This document shows, piece after piece, positions 9,084 through 17,164 of a stretch of 64,000 nucleotides of DNA (the first letter of the stretch is position 1; each line of letters opens with the position of its first letter). The notes under the pieces were generated by a model. It did no database searches. It saw nothing but the letters and a program-made list of their open reading frames with translations, and was not told the DNA's origin. The stretch covers positions 248,001 to 312,000 of the forward strand of contig JBEHYT010000001.1 of the NCBI GenBank assembly GCA_048498035.1, written 5' to 3'. The position numbers were made by a program, and so were the translations under genes. The stretch comes from CADEDV01 sp048498035. GTDB taxonomy: Bacteria; Bacteroidota; Bacteroidia; Chitinophagales; Chitinophagaceae.

Positions 9084-10013
9084 TTAGCGCATCCTTGACG
9101 AAGAGAATTGCGGATCAGCTGATCTTTCCGGGTGAATGTATTTTGAATACATGTAGAGGCTGAGCGGCTTAAGTGCCTTATCGGTAAATATGGGATGCAT
9201 ACCACGGCAGGTAAAATATTCCAGTTTATTGTCTTTTTTCAAATACCATAGTTGCCCTATTGAACGCGCTGTGATCGTATCCACATAGGCATCCCCGATC
9301 TTTCTAAAATTTTTAATCCGATCCGGGTCGGCCGCTACTACCAATTTTCCCGGTGCTGGATGATTGCAGTCTGTGAGTTCATAATGATCTTCCTGCCATA
9401 CCATGCACTGGTTATTGCCGCTGCTGGCGGCGCCAGCGCGATTATGAAACACGCCAAGATAAGTTCCACTGGCTGTAAGTAGAAGAAGCCCGGCGCCTAC
9501 CGTCCAGGTTTTTGGCTTTACGATACCGCGTAGCCATCCTTTCTTTTGAACGGGTGGTATGACGAAGGTGGAAATGGAATCACCTGTTGATGGAAGTGAT
9601 GTACTGGCGGGTTGCTGTTTGCTATTGCTTTCGTTGCTCCATGGATATTCAATTGCGGCATAATTCCGCTCACTGTTAAAAGGCCGGTCGGGGAAATCGA
9701 GCAGCCAGGCCAATAGTTCGATATTTTTCAGATCGGTATTGGTTGTTTTCTTCCCCAGGAAATTCGACAGTGGTTTTAGTTTGTCGGTGTCACTGCGCCG
9801 AATGGCGGCGATGCATGGTGCTGCCTGTTCAAATTGACCAAAGAAAGCGCGAAGCGTTTCTGCGTCTTTTCGCGTCCAGCGTTCTTCACACACTGCTATA
9901 CATTCCTTTTTAAGATTGGAAGAAGTAGGGCGTTTCAGTCTTGGTGAAAGGCTGCCCGTACGAAGCCTGTAGTGATAGCAGGCCATGATGCTGGAGACAT
10001 AATCATGATACAT
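9084..10013 (-). CDS. Single-pass membrane protein, unknown function
   Basis: The 309-residue protein has a hydrophilic N-terminal part of about 165 residues that is probably cytoplasmic (helical, with ERWTRKDAETLRAFFGQFEQ). One transmembrane segment follows around residues 172-192 (WTVGAGLLLLTASGTYLGVF). The C-terminal domain of about 110 residues has CMVWQEDHYELTDCNH and a Cys-containing FTCRGMHPIFTD. The topology (soluble N-domain, one helix, outside C-domain) resembles membrane-anchored regulators, but I see no recognisable DNA-binding motif. Orientation and spacing suggest a single-gene unit. Confidence 0.7.
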   Translation of the reverse strand: MYHDYVSSIMACYHYRLRTGSLSPRLKRPTSSNLKKECIAVCEERWTRKDAETLRAFFGQFEQAAPCIAAIRRSDTDKLKPLSNFLGKKTTNTDLKNIELLAWLLDFPDRPFNSERNYAAIEYPWSNESNSKQQPASTSLPSTGDSISTFVIPPVQKKGWLRGIVKPKTWTVGAGLLLLTASGTYLGVFHNRAGAASSGNNQCMVWQEDHYELTDCNHPAPGKLVVAADPDRIKNFRKIGDAYVDTITARSIGQLWYLKKDNKLEYFTCRGMHPIFTDKALKPLSLYMYSKYIHPERSADPQFSSSRMR

Positions 10014-10341
10014 CGCAGGTGGTTGTGGCGTCAGCGTGATTTGGCTATTGAAGCTACAACGAATTTGGAAAACCTGGATTACGGTTTCCCGTAATCTTTA
10101 GAATAACCGGAATTCCCGGAATTATCGGAATCATTTATCAATCAGTGTGTTGTGAGGCGGTAGGTTTGTTTTGCGAATGGCGATAGCGTTGCGGGCCACC
10201 GGCGAAGGGAAGCGGTGCGCTGGTTTCGCTATCAAAATTCGCTCTTCCCTTCCCGCGGCGGGAAGCGCTGCCCGCCGCGATCGCTTGCAGGCTTTTCATG
10301 CCTGCTTAACCCTCATTTCTCAACACGTAAAATTTAAAAAA
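10014..10341. other. Intergenic region with GC-rich hairpins
   Basis: This 328-bp gap between divergent genes is AT-rich on the left and GC-rich on the right. It has a short perfect palindrome at 10250-10264 (TTCCCG, CGG, CGGGAA). Around it are complementary stretches GAAGGGAAGCG and CGCTCTTCCCTTC at about 10205 and 10240. There is also a GCAGGC/GCCTGC hairpin at about 10286-10304. This may be a structured leader for the small gene at 10342 or a decayed repeat element. An open frame continues upstream of 10342 through this region but has no signal-like start. Confidence 0.5.
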
Positions 10342-10521
10342 ATGATTCCTGTAATCTTTTTTATATGGGGCATTTTATGCCCTCACCCCACTGCGCCTGT
10401 ACCTATCGGGAATGGGCCTGTTGTAAACTCAGATACATCCGGTGATATCGATTCTGGCGGAGAAACCGGGCATACGCCACCGTTGCCGCCACCACCGCCA
10501 CCTCCGGGTACGGGGCATTGA
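10342..10521 (+). CDS. Small polyproline-tailed protein, unknown function
   Basis: The 59-residue product starts at ATG 10342. Residues 1-15 are hydrophobic (MIPVIFFIWGILCPH). The middle is Gly/Ser/Asp rich, and the protein ends in a run of eight prolines flanked by LPP and PGTGH. A strong intrinsic terminator directly follows the stop codon, which supports this being an expressed unit. The hydrophobic start suggests a short membrane anchor or signal peptide. No family is recognised, and a start farther upstream (10171) is open but lacks support. Confidence 0.5.
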   Translation: MIPVIFFIWGILCPHPTAPVPIGNGPVVNSDTSGDIDSGGETGHTPPLPPPPPPPGTGH

Positions 10522-10527
10522 TTTGTT

Positions 10528-10559
10528 AGTAAGGCAGGTTTTCCTGCCTTACTTTTTTT
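10528..10559 (+). terminator. Intrinsic terminator of the small gene
   Basis: An 11-bp perfect stem (AGTAAGGCAGG / CCTGCCTTACT, 10528-10538 and 10543-10553) with a TTTT loop is followed by seven T. It ends only 22 bp before the TTG start of the sensor kinase gene, so that kinase must be transcribed by read-through or from a promoter overlapping the hairpin. Confidence 0.85.
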
Positions 10560-10581
10560 ATTTTTAGGAAAACCAACTGCT

Positions 10582-12258
10582 TTGAGAACCTTTACCTTAT
10601 CCGCAATTCTTGCGTTGCTGAGTTGTTTTCCTTCCTGCCTGCTGCATGCACAACAGGTTGAAGCGCTGCCTGAATACAATCGTGCAGGACAATTGTTAGA
10701 CGTCAAACCCGATTCTTCGTATTACTATTATTCTGAAGTCGCCCAAAAAGCCAGCGATAGCCTGGTTATTGCCGGTGCATTAAATGGAATGGCGGTATTA
10801 CTTGCTAACCAGGGCGATTATGTTAACAGCCTGGAGAAATTGATCGCTTCGTTAAAATATCTCCGCGAAAACAATCCACGGGACTCAGCAGCCTTCGCTT
10901 CGGACTATAATGAAATGGGGAATGCCTGTGTTAATCTGAAGCGGTACGATGACGCTATTCGTTATTTTAAAATCGCACAACAATTTGGTACAAAAGAAGA
11001 ATACAAATTGACCTATTTAAATGGCGAAGCGCTTGCCTATCGGCAAAAAGGAGATTATGGACCTGCGATAGATATTTATGACTCAATTCTATCGAGATTT
11101 AAAACTGAGGATAATAATTATGCCCGGGTTTTGTCAAATCTTGCCAAAACAAAATGGTTGAATGATCAACATTACAACCCAACTACGGAATTCTGGAAAG
11201 CACTTGCTATCCGGCTTAAGGAAAATGATCAATGGGGTATCAATGCCAGCTATGCGCACCTTTCTGATTATTATGAGAACGTCAATCGTGATTCGGCAAA
11301 TTTTTACGCCAGGAAAATGTACGACGTGGCAATGGAGATTGGCAGCCCCGAAGATCAGTTGGAAGCGTTGGACAAAATGATAAGAAACGGTCCACCGTCA
11401 CAAGTTGCACAATATTATGCAATTTATAAGAACGTTGACGACCGCCTTCGCGGCCGACGAGATACGGTTCGGAATCAGTTTGCGCTGACTGCTTATGAAG
11501 TGGAAAAGAACAAGATGAGTTTGGCAAGTTCGCAAAGCGAAAATGAAAGGAAAAGCCTGCAGATTGTGCGGCAACGGCTAGTGATATTGATCTCGCTTCT
11601 CATTTTTACGGCCGTTTCATTTTTTGCAGTTGCGTGGTATCAAAAACGAAAACAACGGCTGCGCCTGGAAGCAGAAGATAAGATCCGCGACTATCGCCTC
11701 AAAACCTCTCAAAAAGTACACGATGTAGTAGCTAACGGTTTATACCGCGTTATGACCACCATCGAACACCGCGATGATGTAACCAAAGAAGAACTCCTGG
11801 ATTCGATCGAACTGCTCTATGAGCAATCCCGGGATATTTCCTACGACCAGCTTCCGGGAACTGAAGTTGATTTTTATCAATCCGTCAACCGCTTGCTTTC
11901 ATCCTTTGCCAACGAAAACCTGAAAGTCTGGATTGCCGGCAACGATCCTTCTGTTTGGGAACACACAACCAACGAGGCCCGCAATACACTCGCCAGGGTG
12001 CTGGAGGAATTAATGGTGAATATGCGAAAACATAGTTCCGCAAAAAACGTGACCATAAAAATCGAAAAGCTATCTAACGAGTTGAAAATCACCTATCGCG
12101 ACGATGGCATCGGGATGCACGCAGGCGTAAAGAAAGGCAACGGCCTCGTGAGTACGGGAAACCGTATAAATGGCTTGGGCGGGCGGATTATATTTGAACC
12201 GAACGACGGCAACGGGCTGGTGATTACCATCTCTACGCCGCTAAGCAAAACGAAATGA
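10582..12258 (+). CDS. TPR sensor histidine kinase
   Basis: This 558-residue kinase begins at TTG 10582, which places the signal-like peptide RTFTLSAILALLSCFPSCLLHAQ at the N-terminus, with AGGAAAA about 10 bp upstream as ribosome binding site. Residues 25-290 are TPR-type helices (SLVIAGALNGMAVLLANQGD, DAIRYFKIAQQFGTK) facing the periplasm. A transmembrane helix lies at about 332-352. Then come a coiled coil, the phosphoacceptor region with H380 (SQKVHDVVANGLYR) and a C-terminal ATPase domain (N-box RVLEELMVNMRKH, then DDGIGM and GNGLVSTGNRINGLGG). It resembles NarX-type kinases that lack a HAMP domain. The stop overlaps the start of the response regulator gene by 4 bp, so the two form a translationally coupled pair. 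Confidence 0.9.
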   Translation: MRTFTLSAILALLSCFPSCLLHAQQVEALPEYNRAGQLLDVKPDSSYYYYSEVAQKASDSLVIAGALNGMAVLLANQGDYVNSLEKLIASLKYLRENNPRDSAAFASDYNEMGNACVNLKRYDDAIRYFKIAQQFGTKEEYKLTYLNGEALAYRQKGDYGPAIDIYDSILSRFKTEDNNYARVLSNLAKTKWLNDQHYNPTTEFWKALAIRLKENDQWGINASYAHLSDYYENVNRDSANFYARKMYDVAMEIGSPEDQLEALDKMIRNGPPSQVAQYYAIYKNVDDRLRGRRDTVRNQFALTAYEVEKNKMSLASSQSENERKSLQIVRQRLVILISLLIFTAVSFFAVAWYQKRKQRLRLEAEDKIRDYRLKTSQKVHDVVANGLYRVMTTIEHRDDVTKEELLDSIELLYEQSRDISYDQLPGTEVDFYQSVNRLLSSFANENLKVWIAGNDPSVWEHTTNEARNTLARVLEELMVNMRKHSSAKNVTIKIEKLSNELKITYRDDGIGMHAGVKKGNGLVSTGNRINGLGGRIIFEPNDGNGLVITISTPLSKTK

Positions 12259-12917
12259 TAAAAAAGGTATTAATAGCGGAAGATCATGAGAGTACAAATA
12301 TCTCGCTTCAGCGAACGCTGGATGAATTGAAGTTGGAGGACATGGAACACGTTTGCTATTGTGATGATGCGGTGCTAAAAGTAGAGTTGGCCAAACGAAA
12401 AGATGCGCCATTTGACCTGCTGATCACTGATCTTTATTTTGAAGATGATGGCGTTCCGCAGCGTGTTGCAGATGGCACACGATTGATTGAGGAGGTGCGA
12501 AAAATTGATCCGGCGCTCAAAATCCTGGTCTTTTCCGCGGAAAGCAGACCGCTGGTGATCAAAACTTTATTTACCATGCATGGTGTGGACGGTTTTGTGC
12601 GAAAAGCACGTAATGATGCCAAGGAACTAAAAGCGGCTATTGAAACCATCCGGCACAATCAACGTTACCTGCCCAAGCAATTGCAGCAGCAGTTCAATGA
12701 GAACACGCATGGATTTGATGCGCTTGACATTACGATCATCTCCTTTCTTGCCGACGGAGTTTTACAAAAAGATATGCCGGAATTATTTGTGAAAAGAGGA
12801 ATTGAATCCTGTAGCCTGAGTAATATTGAAAAGAGGCTGAAACGGATGAAAACTGAATTGAATTGCACTAAGAATGAGCAATTGATCGCATTTTGTAAAG
12901 ATAAAGGCATCATTTAG
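12255..12917 (+). CDS. Response regulator, REC plus LuxR-like HTH
   Basis: This 220-residue regulator has a receiver domain at residues 1-125: acidic pocket E9/D10, phosphoacceptor D59 in LLITDLYFEDDG, signalling Ser in LVFSAES, Lys in DGFVRKAR. The C-terminal part of about 65 residues (FDALDITIISFLADGVLQKD onward, with SLSNIEKRLKRMKTELNCTK) has the spacing of a NarL/LuxR helix-turn-helix but is divergent from the usual LTxREREVL core. Its ATG overlaps the stop of the TPR kinase (ATGA), so it is surely its partner. A strong terminator follows. Confidence 0.88.
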   Translation: MIKKVLIAEDHESTNISLQRTLDELKLEDMEHVCYCDDAVLKVELAKRKDAPFDLLITDLYFEDDGVPQRVADGTRLIEEVRKIDPALKILVFSAESRPLVIKTLFTMHGVDGFVRKARNDAKELKAAIETIRHNQRYLPKQLQQQFNENTHGFDALDITIISFLADGVLQKDMPELFVKRGIESCSLSNIEKRLKRMKTELNCTKNEQLIAFCKDKGII

Positions 12918-12944
12918 TGATCCTTCCTTTTCCTCTGGAAGTTC

Positions 12945-12972
12945 ATCCCGCGCCTGCTGCGCGGGATTTTTT
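12945..12972 (+). terminator. Intrinsic terminator of the kinase/regulator operon
   Basis: A 9-bp GC-rich stem (ATCCCGCGC / GCGCGGGAT) with a CTGCT loop is followed by a run of six T. It ends the operon 10582-12917. Confidence 0.88.
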
Positions 12973-13001
12973 ATAATTCAATGCGCCGCGGACTTACTCC
13001 G

Positions 13002-14351
13002 TCACTTTTTTACAAATTTTTTGGTCTCCTGTACGGGATCATTTTCCCGTGTTACCGTAACCATGTACACGCCAGACGAAAGCTGGGCAACGGGTATTTG
13101 CCAAACCGATGTTCCGGCAGGCAGCGTTGTTTGTGCCTGGTACACGGTTGAGCCAAGACTGTTGACGAGCCGGATAATAGCGGCCGAAGGCGCGTCTTGG
13201 GTAATGTTCAGGTTCAATGTTTCAGAAGCCGGGTTGGGCCAGATCATTAATTCATTCACGGGTGAGCCACATCGCACGCGGTTGACAGCAGTGTACAATG
13301 TTTGCCCGTCGTTATCAACACCGGCAATTCGGTAAAAGACGGTTTGGCCACCTGGGCTGGCGTCTGTATAATGATAGGTTTGTTCAGCCGTACTGTTACC
13401 GGCTGCAGCAATGGTGGCGACACTGGAAAAATTAATGCCATCGCTACTTTTTTGCACAAGAAATTTTGCACTGTTCTCCTCAGTGGTCGTTTTCCAGGTT
13501 ATTTCGATGCCGCTGTTTTCACAGCTGGTGCTAAACTGTATGAAATGAACAGGTAGTGCATTACCTGCATTGGAGAGTGTCCATCTTGAAAAAGCCTGGA
13601 TAGTTGATTTCTCCACGTAATTAAGAGAGGCGTCGCGGGTAGAAAATCCCTGGGCCACCCAATTGACATTGTCTGTGCTTCTAAATTGAATAAGATTGTT
13701 TTCGGCAAGGCCGTTTAATTCGGCGTCAAAATAATTGATACGGAGAGTTGCATCCAGGGCTGTATTGTTGGCAGGGATAATATCAAAATACCGCAGGATC
13801 GAATTTCCACCTGCGTTCCCGCTTTGCGACTTTACGCCCCGGAAAACGGAGGTGGTGCCAAGGTTTTGCGTAGCAGTGATGGTCGCTCCCAAATTCCCGG
13901 GATTAACGGCGGTTGGAGTACCAAGATCAACGATAATCCTTGCATATCCATCAGTTCCCATCATGTGGCTGTTTTCCGATTCGTTTAAAAAAAGAGCGTT
14001 AGAGCCAAGGTTGAGTGCAAACCCATTCAGATCCAATAATCCTCCCTGGAAATTCACGGTTTGCGCTATGTTCAGGTTCCGTTGCAGGATAAGCCGGGAG
14101 GCCCCCGTTTTTGCGAGTTCTATTTTGCTGAATATTGGAAGGGAGGCGCCGGATATAGTTGCATTGGTACTGCCGTTAAATTTAAAAGTATTGGCAAGCG
14201 TTGCCGTGGCCGCATCGTATTGCATCCCCGTGTTGTTTAATACGACATACGTGCTGTTGTCGCTCTTCCAATTTGTACCCGCTCCAATTTGTAGTTGGGC
14301 ATTAGCGCCATAATCACAAAGCAACAGCAGGAGAAAAGCAAAATATTTCAC
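13002..14351 (-). CDS. T9SS-secreted protein with C-terminal sorting domain
   Basis: This 449-residue protein has a signal peptide (MKYFAFLLLLLCDYGANAQ). Residues 30-260 are beta-rich and repetitive, with a surface-layer or parallel-helix look (NTFKFNGSTNATISGASLPI, DLNGFALNLGSNALFL). A fibronectin-like module follows (ENSGIEITWKTTTEENSAKF), and then the type A T9SS sorting domain: NELMIWPNPASETLNLNITQ, IIRLVNSLGSTVYQ, SGVYMVTVTREND and KKFVKK. The protein is exported by the type IX system and probably anchored at, or released from, the cell surface. It stands tail-to-tail with the response regulator at 12255. Confidence 0.9.
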   Translation of the reverse strand: MKYFAFLLLLLCDYGANAQLQIGAGTNWKSDNSTYVVLNNTGMQYDAATATLANTFKFNGSTNATISGASLPIFSKIELAKTGASRLILQRNLNIAQTVNFQGGLLDLNGFALNLGSNALFLNESENSHMMGTDGYARIIVDLGTPTAVNPGNLGATITATQNLGTTSVFRGVKSQSGNAGGNSILRYFDIIPANNTALDATLRINYFDAELNGLAENNLIQFRSTDNVNWVAQGFSTRDASLNYVEKSTIQAFSRWTLSNAGNALPVHFIQFSTSCENSGIEITWKTTTEENSAKFLVQKSSDGINFSSVATIAAAGNSTAEQTYHYTDASPGGQTVFYRIAGVDNDGQTLYTAVNRVRCGSPVNELMIWPNPASETLNLNITQDAPSAAIIRLVNSLGSTVYQAQTTLPAGTSVWQIPVAQLSSGVYMVTVTRENDPVQETKKFVKK

Positions 14352-14422
14352 GTTCGTCGGTTTTACGGGTAAAATGATTTTTACTGGATACTTTTTATTA
14401 AGCGAGAAGATTTCTTAACTAT

Positions 14423-16060
14423 TTAATTTTTTCGGTATAGATATAATTTTTGACTTACTGTGTTTAGTACTTTATTGATAGTGATGGGATTTGTTTTTGA
14501 CAGCGCATAGCCTACCATCCTATTGTTGGCGGTGCAATATGAAAATGCAAAAAGCTGGTTGGGTGTGTTGATGAGATAGGTGTCTAAGGTTCCGGGGAAG
14601 TCAGGATAGGCAACCGTGTTCCAGGTATTGGCGGATGGAGCATAGGTTTGAATTTTGTTCCCGCCTTTATCAAATGCAATTACATCGGTTCCCGTCCAGA
14701 CCATTACCGGGTGAGCAGCATTGGGAACGGCCGCGGGTGGGTTCATATATGTCCATGTATTGGAACTGAGATTGTAGGTAGCGCCTGATTTATAGACCGG
14801 CGCCTGGTAATTGGAGCTGCATTCCCAATAGTCAACCGGGGGCGTTTGTGTATAATCCTGGTAGTGCACTGCTTCAACTGTTTCGGATTGTGAAGATCCG
14901 CCCCAGATCACCATATCGGTCCCGGTCCAGGCCGTTGCGTGGTAACCCCGTGGGGCAAGCGTGTTTGGAATAATATGATTGTAAACCCCTGTTGATGGAG
15001 TGTATTTGAACCAATCGTTATAATAAGTATATATAATATAATTCCTGTTTTCGCAATGGGTCGTGGAAGAAACACCATCCTGCTGGCGGTAACCTCCCCA
15101 AACAAAGAGTTGAGTACCCGTCCACACGGCTGATGCTGCCACGCGTCCATTTACCCCCAGAAGCGGATTGGGGTTGGCGATCGTTGTCCAGGAATCGGCA
15201 ACAGGATTGTAAATGCCTCCATTCAGCAGGTAATTGTTGGCGATGTCCTGCCCGCCCCAAACAATCAACTGGCTGCCGGTTGAAACAGCGGTGGCATATA
15301 CCCGCGCGGAGGGAATATTAGTTACATTGATTTTTGACCAGGTACTGGTAGGCACGTGGTATTTATAGCCAATCATCACCGGGGCCGAATAGCTGCCGGC
15401 AATTCCATACACCAGGATGTAGTCGCCGCATTGTTTTACATCTGTATAAACAGGATTTAGAAAATTGCTTGTAAAAAAGGTCGGAGGTGTAAGTTCGTTA
15501 TAGGAATATTTATCAGTAGCAAAGTCGTAGTGATAAACAGATGTGAAGCTGACGCCAAAGACGGAAGAGCCATCCCAGAAAGGCCCCCAGTATTTGCCGC
15601 AGGTGGGGGCAGATGCATTGTCGGGTTCGGTTTCATTAACGGCGTACCAGGTAAGTGGCTGGATGGTTAGCGGCTGTTCCTGTCCGTCAATAGCGCTGTT
15701 CAGGTAGCCGTTATAGGAAAATCCATTGTTTTCCAATGCAGGATCATGTTGTGTTTCGCTCAGGACGATGGTGCCGGGCGGCAGGGCATTTGCGCCCACC
15801 GGCGTCCAGGAGGAACCATTATAACTATAAAATCCCGGCGAATTATCGGTTTGATACAGGAGCAGCCCGGTGGCCGGATTGGAGATGGCATCGCGCTGGG
15901 CCTGTGTTACCCTGGGCATCAGCAGGCCTTTATTGATTGCTTTTATATCAAGGGCGGCGCTTCCATCTGCTACACTGCCATCAGTATTTATTGCAACTGA
16001 TTGGCCTGATGCCGCCAGCGAAGCCAAAAGAATGAATACGGCAAAATATAGTCTCTTCAT
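14423..16060 (-). CDS. Secreted kelch-type beta-propeller protein
   Basis: From ATG 16060 the protein is 545 residues with a signal peptide (MKRLYFAVFILLASLAASGQ). Residues 20-90 (SVAINTDGSVADGSAALDIK, PRVTQAQRDAISNPATGLLL) form an N-terminal module that is common in secreted Bacteroidota proteins. The rest is a kelch/galactose-oxidase-like propeller with recurrent WTGTDMVIWGG, VWTGTQLFVWGGYR and TGSQLIVWGGQD blades separated by 50-70 residues. No T9SS tail is seen; the C-terminus ends in KLYLYRKN, so it may stay in the periplasm or on the outer membrane. It may be cotranscribed with the lipoprotein genes behind it (33 bp gap to 16094). Confidence 0.85.
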   Translation of the reverse strand: MKRLYFAVFILLASLAASGQSVAINTDGSVADGSAALDIKAINKGLLMPRVTQAQRDAISNPATGLLLYQTDNSPGFYSYNGSSWTPVGANALPPGTIVLSETQHDPALENNGFSYNGYLNSAIDGQEQPLTIQPLTWYAVNETEPDNASAPTCGKYWGPFWDGSSVFGVSFTSVYHYDFATDKYSYNELTPPTFFTSNFLNPVYTDVKQCGDYILVYGIAGSYSAPVMIGYKYHVPTSTWSKINVTNIPSARVYATAVSTGSQLIVWGGQDIANNYLLNGGIYNPVADSWTTIANPNPLLGVNGRVAASAVWTGTQLFVWGGYRQQDGVSSTTHCENRNYIIYTYYNDWFKYTPSTGVYNHIIPNTLAPRGYHATAWTGTDMVIWGGSSQSETVEAVHYQDYTQTPPVDYWECSSNYQAPVYKSGATYNLSSNTWTYMNPPAAVPNAAHPVMVWTGTDVIAFDKGGNKIQTYAPSANTWNTVAYPDFPGTLDTYLINTPNQLFAFSYCTANNRMVGYALSKTNPITINKVLNTVSQKLYLYRKN

Positions 16061-16093
16061 ATTAAAAGTATAAGAGTTCAATCTTGTTCAGCA

Positions 16094-17119
16094 TTACTCA
16101 TAGGTTTTAACCCAGGTAAAACGTCCTGTCCTGGTATCAATTGATCCCAATGTGTTTTTTGTAACTACCAGCAACTGTTGCTTTAAAGGCTGAATATCCT
16201 GCAGGTTGTTCTCACTGTTTTCCCCGTTAGGAGCAGGTATTGTTGTTGACCAGGTTGTTGTTAAGTTGGCCGTGTCAACACAGGCTATTTGAAATTCAAA
16301 TGGATACCCCGATTTCGTTTTGGAAACAACAAGTAGGTTATTACCAATAGTGAAGGGGAGTTCTTTTGCTGTGGGGGCATCGTAGTACCCGGCAAAATAG
16401 GGATTGATAAAGTCGCTGGCTGACAGGATTGGAGCTTTATTTTTTTCCAATCTTGATTTGGTTATTATTTTTTTACGCTGGTTACCGGTAAAGCTGATGT
16501 TCTGATCCACCAGGTGAATCGCATTCATTTGCAAAAACCGACGGGAAATGCCTCTTGGTTGAATAGAGTCGGGGATCACTGTTGCCATACCCGTGGTTTC
16601 ATTGATTGTATAAATGCGCGCATCATCTCCCTGGAATAGTACGCCCTCAATGCCCGGGGGATTATAAAAAGTCTGGATGGCGCCGAAGGTTAGCCCATTA
16701 TTTTTTTGCGCCAGGCTGTTTGCGTCAAAAGACCTGGATAGGTCCGGCAGCGTTAGTGCCAGCAACTCTCGGGTGTTTTTTGAACGGTTATATACCTGTA
16801 GCCATACGCGGGAGTTGGTAACCTGTAGCAGCTGACAGTTTTCCCGCAGGGAAAATGGTTGTGGAGAGCGCAGCTCACCAGTGATCCCGTCGTAACATTC
16901 AAAATAATTGGTAGAATACCCGATGCGTTCGGTTTTGCCACCCTGTTGCGTATAAGAACTAACGTGAAATACACGGTATTGACGAACAATGCCGGAGCCG
17001 TCTTTTGATAGCATGAATGCAACATTCTCCGGAGGTTGTTCCCCTAAGTGTTGACATGCAGAGAAAACCACCGGTAACGTTACCGAAGCCAGGATATATT
17101 TGTAACGATGGATGTTCAT
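16094..17119 (-). CDS. Lipoprotein with PQQ-like propeller, unknown function
   Basis: This 341-residue protein has a lipoprotein signal peptide (lipobox PVVFSACQH, Cys about residue 22). Several segments look like propeller blades (YDGITGELRSPQPF, ARIYTINETTGMA, FQIACVDTANLTTTWST, GSIDTRTGRFTWVK), which suggests a PQQ/quinoprotein-like fold with no visible enzyme motif. It sits between two other secreted repeat proteins on the same strand (gaps 33 and 45 bp), consistent with a short operon of cell-envelope proteins ordered 18223 to 14423. Its function is unknown. Confidence 0.75.
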   Translation of the reverse strand: MNIHRYKYILASVTLPVVFSACQHLGEQPPENVAFMLSKDGSGIVRQYRVFHVSSYTQQGGKTERIGYSTNYFECYDGITGELRSPQPFSLRENCQLLQVTNSRVWLQVYNRSKNTRELLALTLPDLSRSFDANSLAQKNNGLTFGAIQTFYNPPGIEGVLFQGDDARIYTINETTGMATVIPDSIQPRGISRRFLQMNAIHLVDQNISFTGNQRKKIITKSRLEKNKAPILSASDFINPYFAGYYDAPTAKELPFTIGNNLLVVSKTKSGYPFEFQIACVDTANLTTTWSTTIPAPNGENSENNLQDIQPLKQQLLVVTKNTLGSIDTRTGRFTWVKTYE

Positions 17120-17164
17120 GTTCTGGTGACGCTTATTTTTTCAATGCTTGTCTTCCCGTTCCTG

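Noticed and set aside
10171..10341. Upstream extension of the 59-residue polyproline gene
   Set aside because: The added part covers the GC-rich hairpin block and gives a Arg/Ala/Gly-rich sequence without signal; ATG 10342 fits better.
13735..14313. 192-codon frame opposite the T9SS protein
   Set aside because: It is antisense to a well-supported secreted protein and has a composition typical of a mirror frame.
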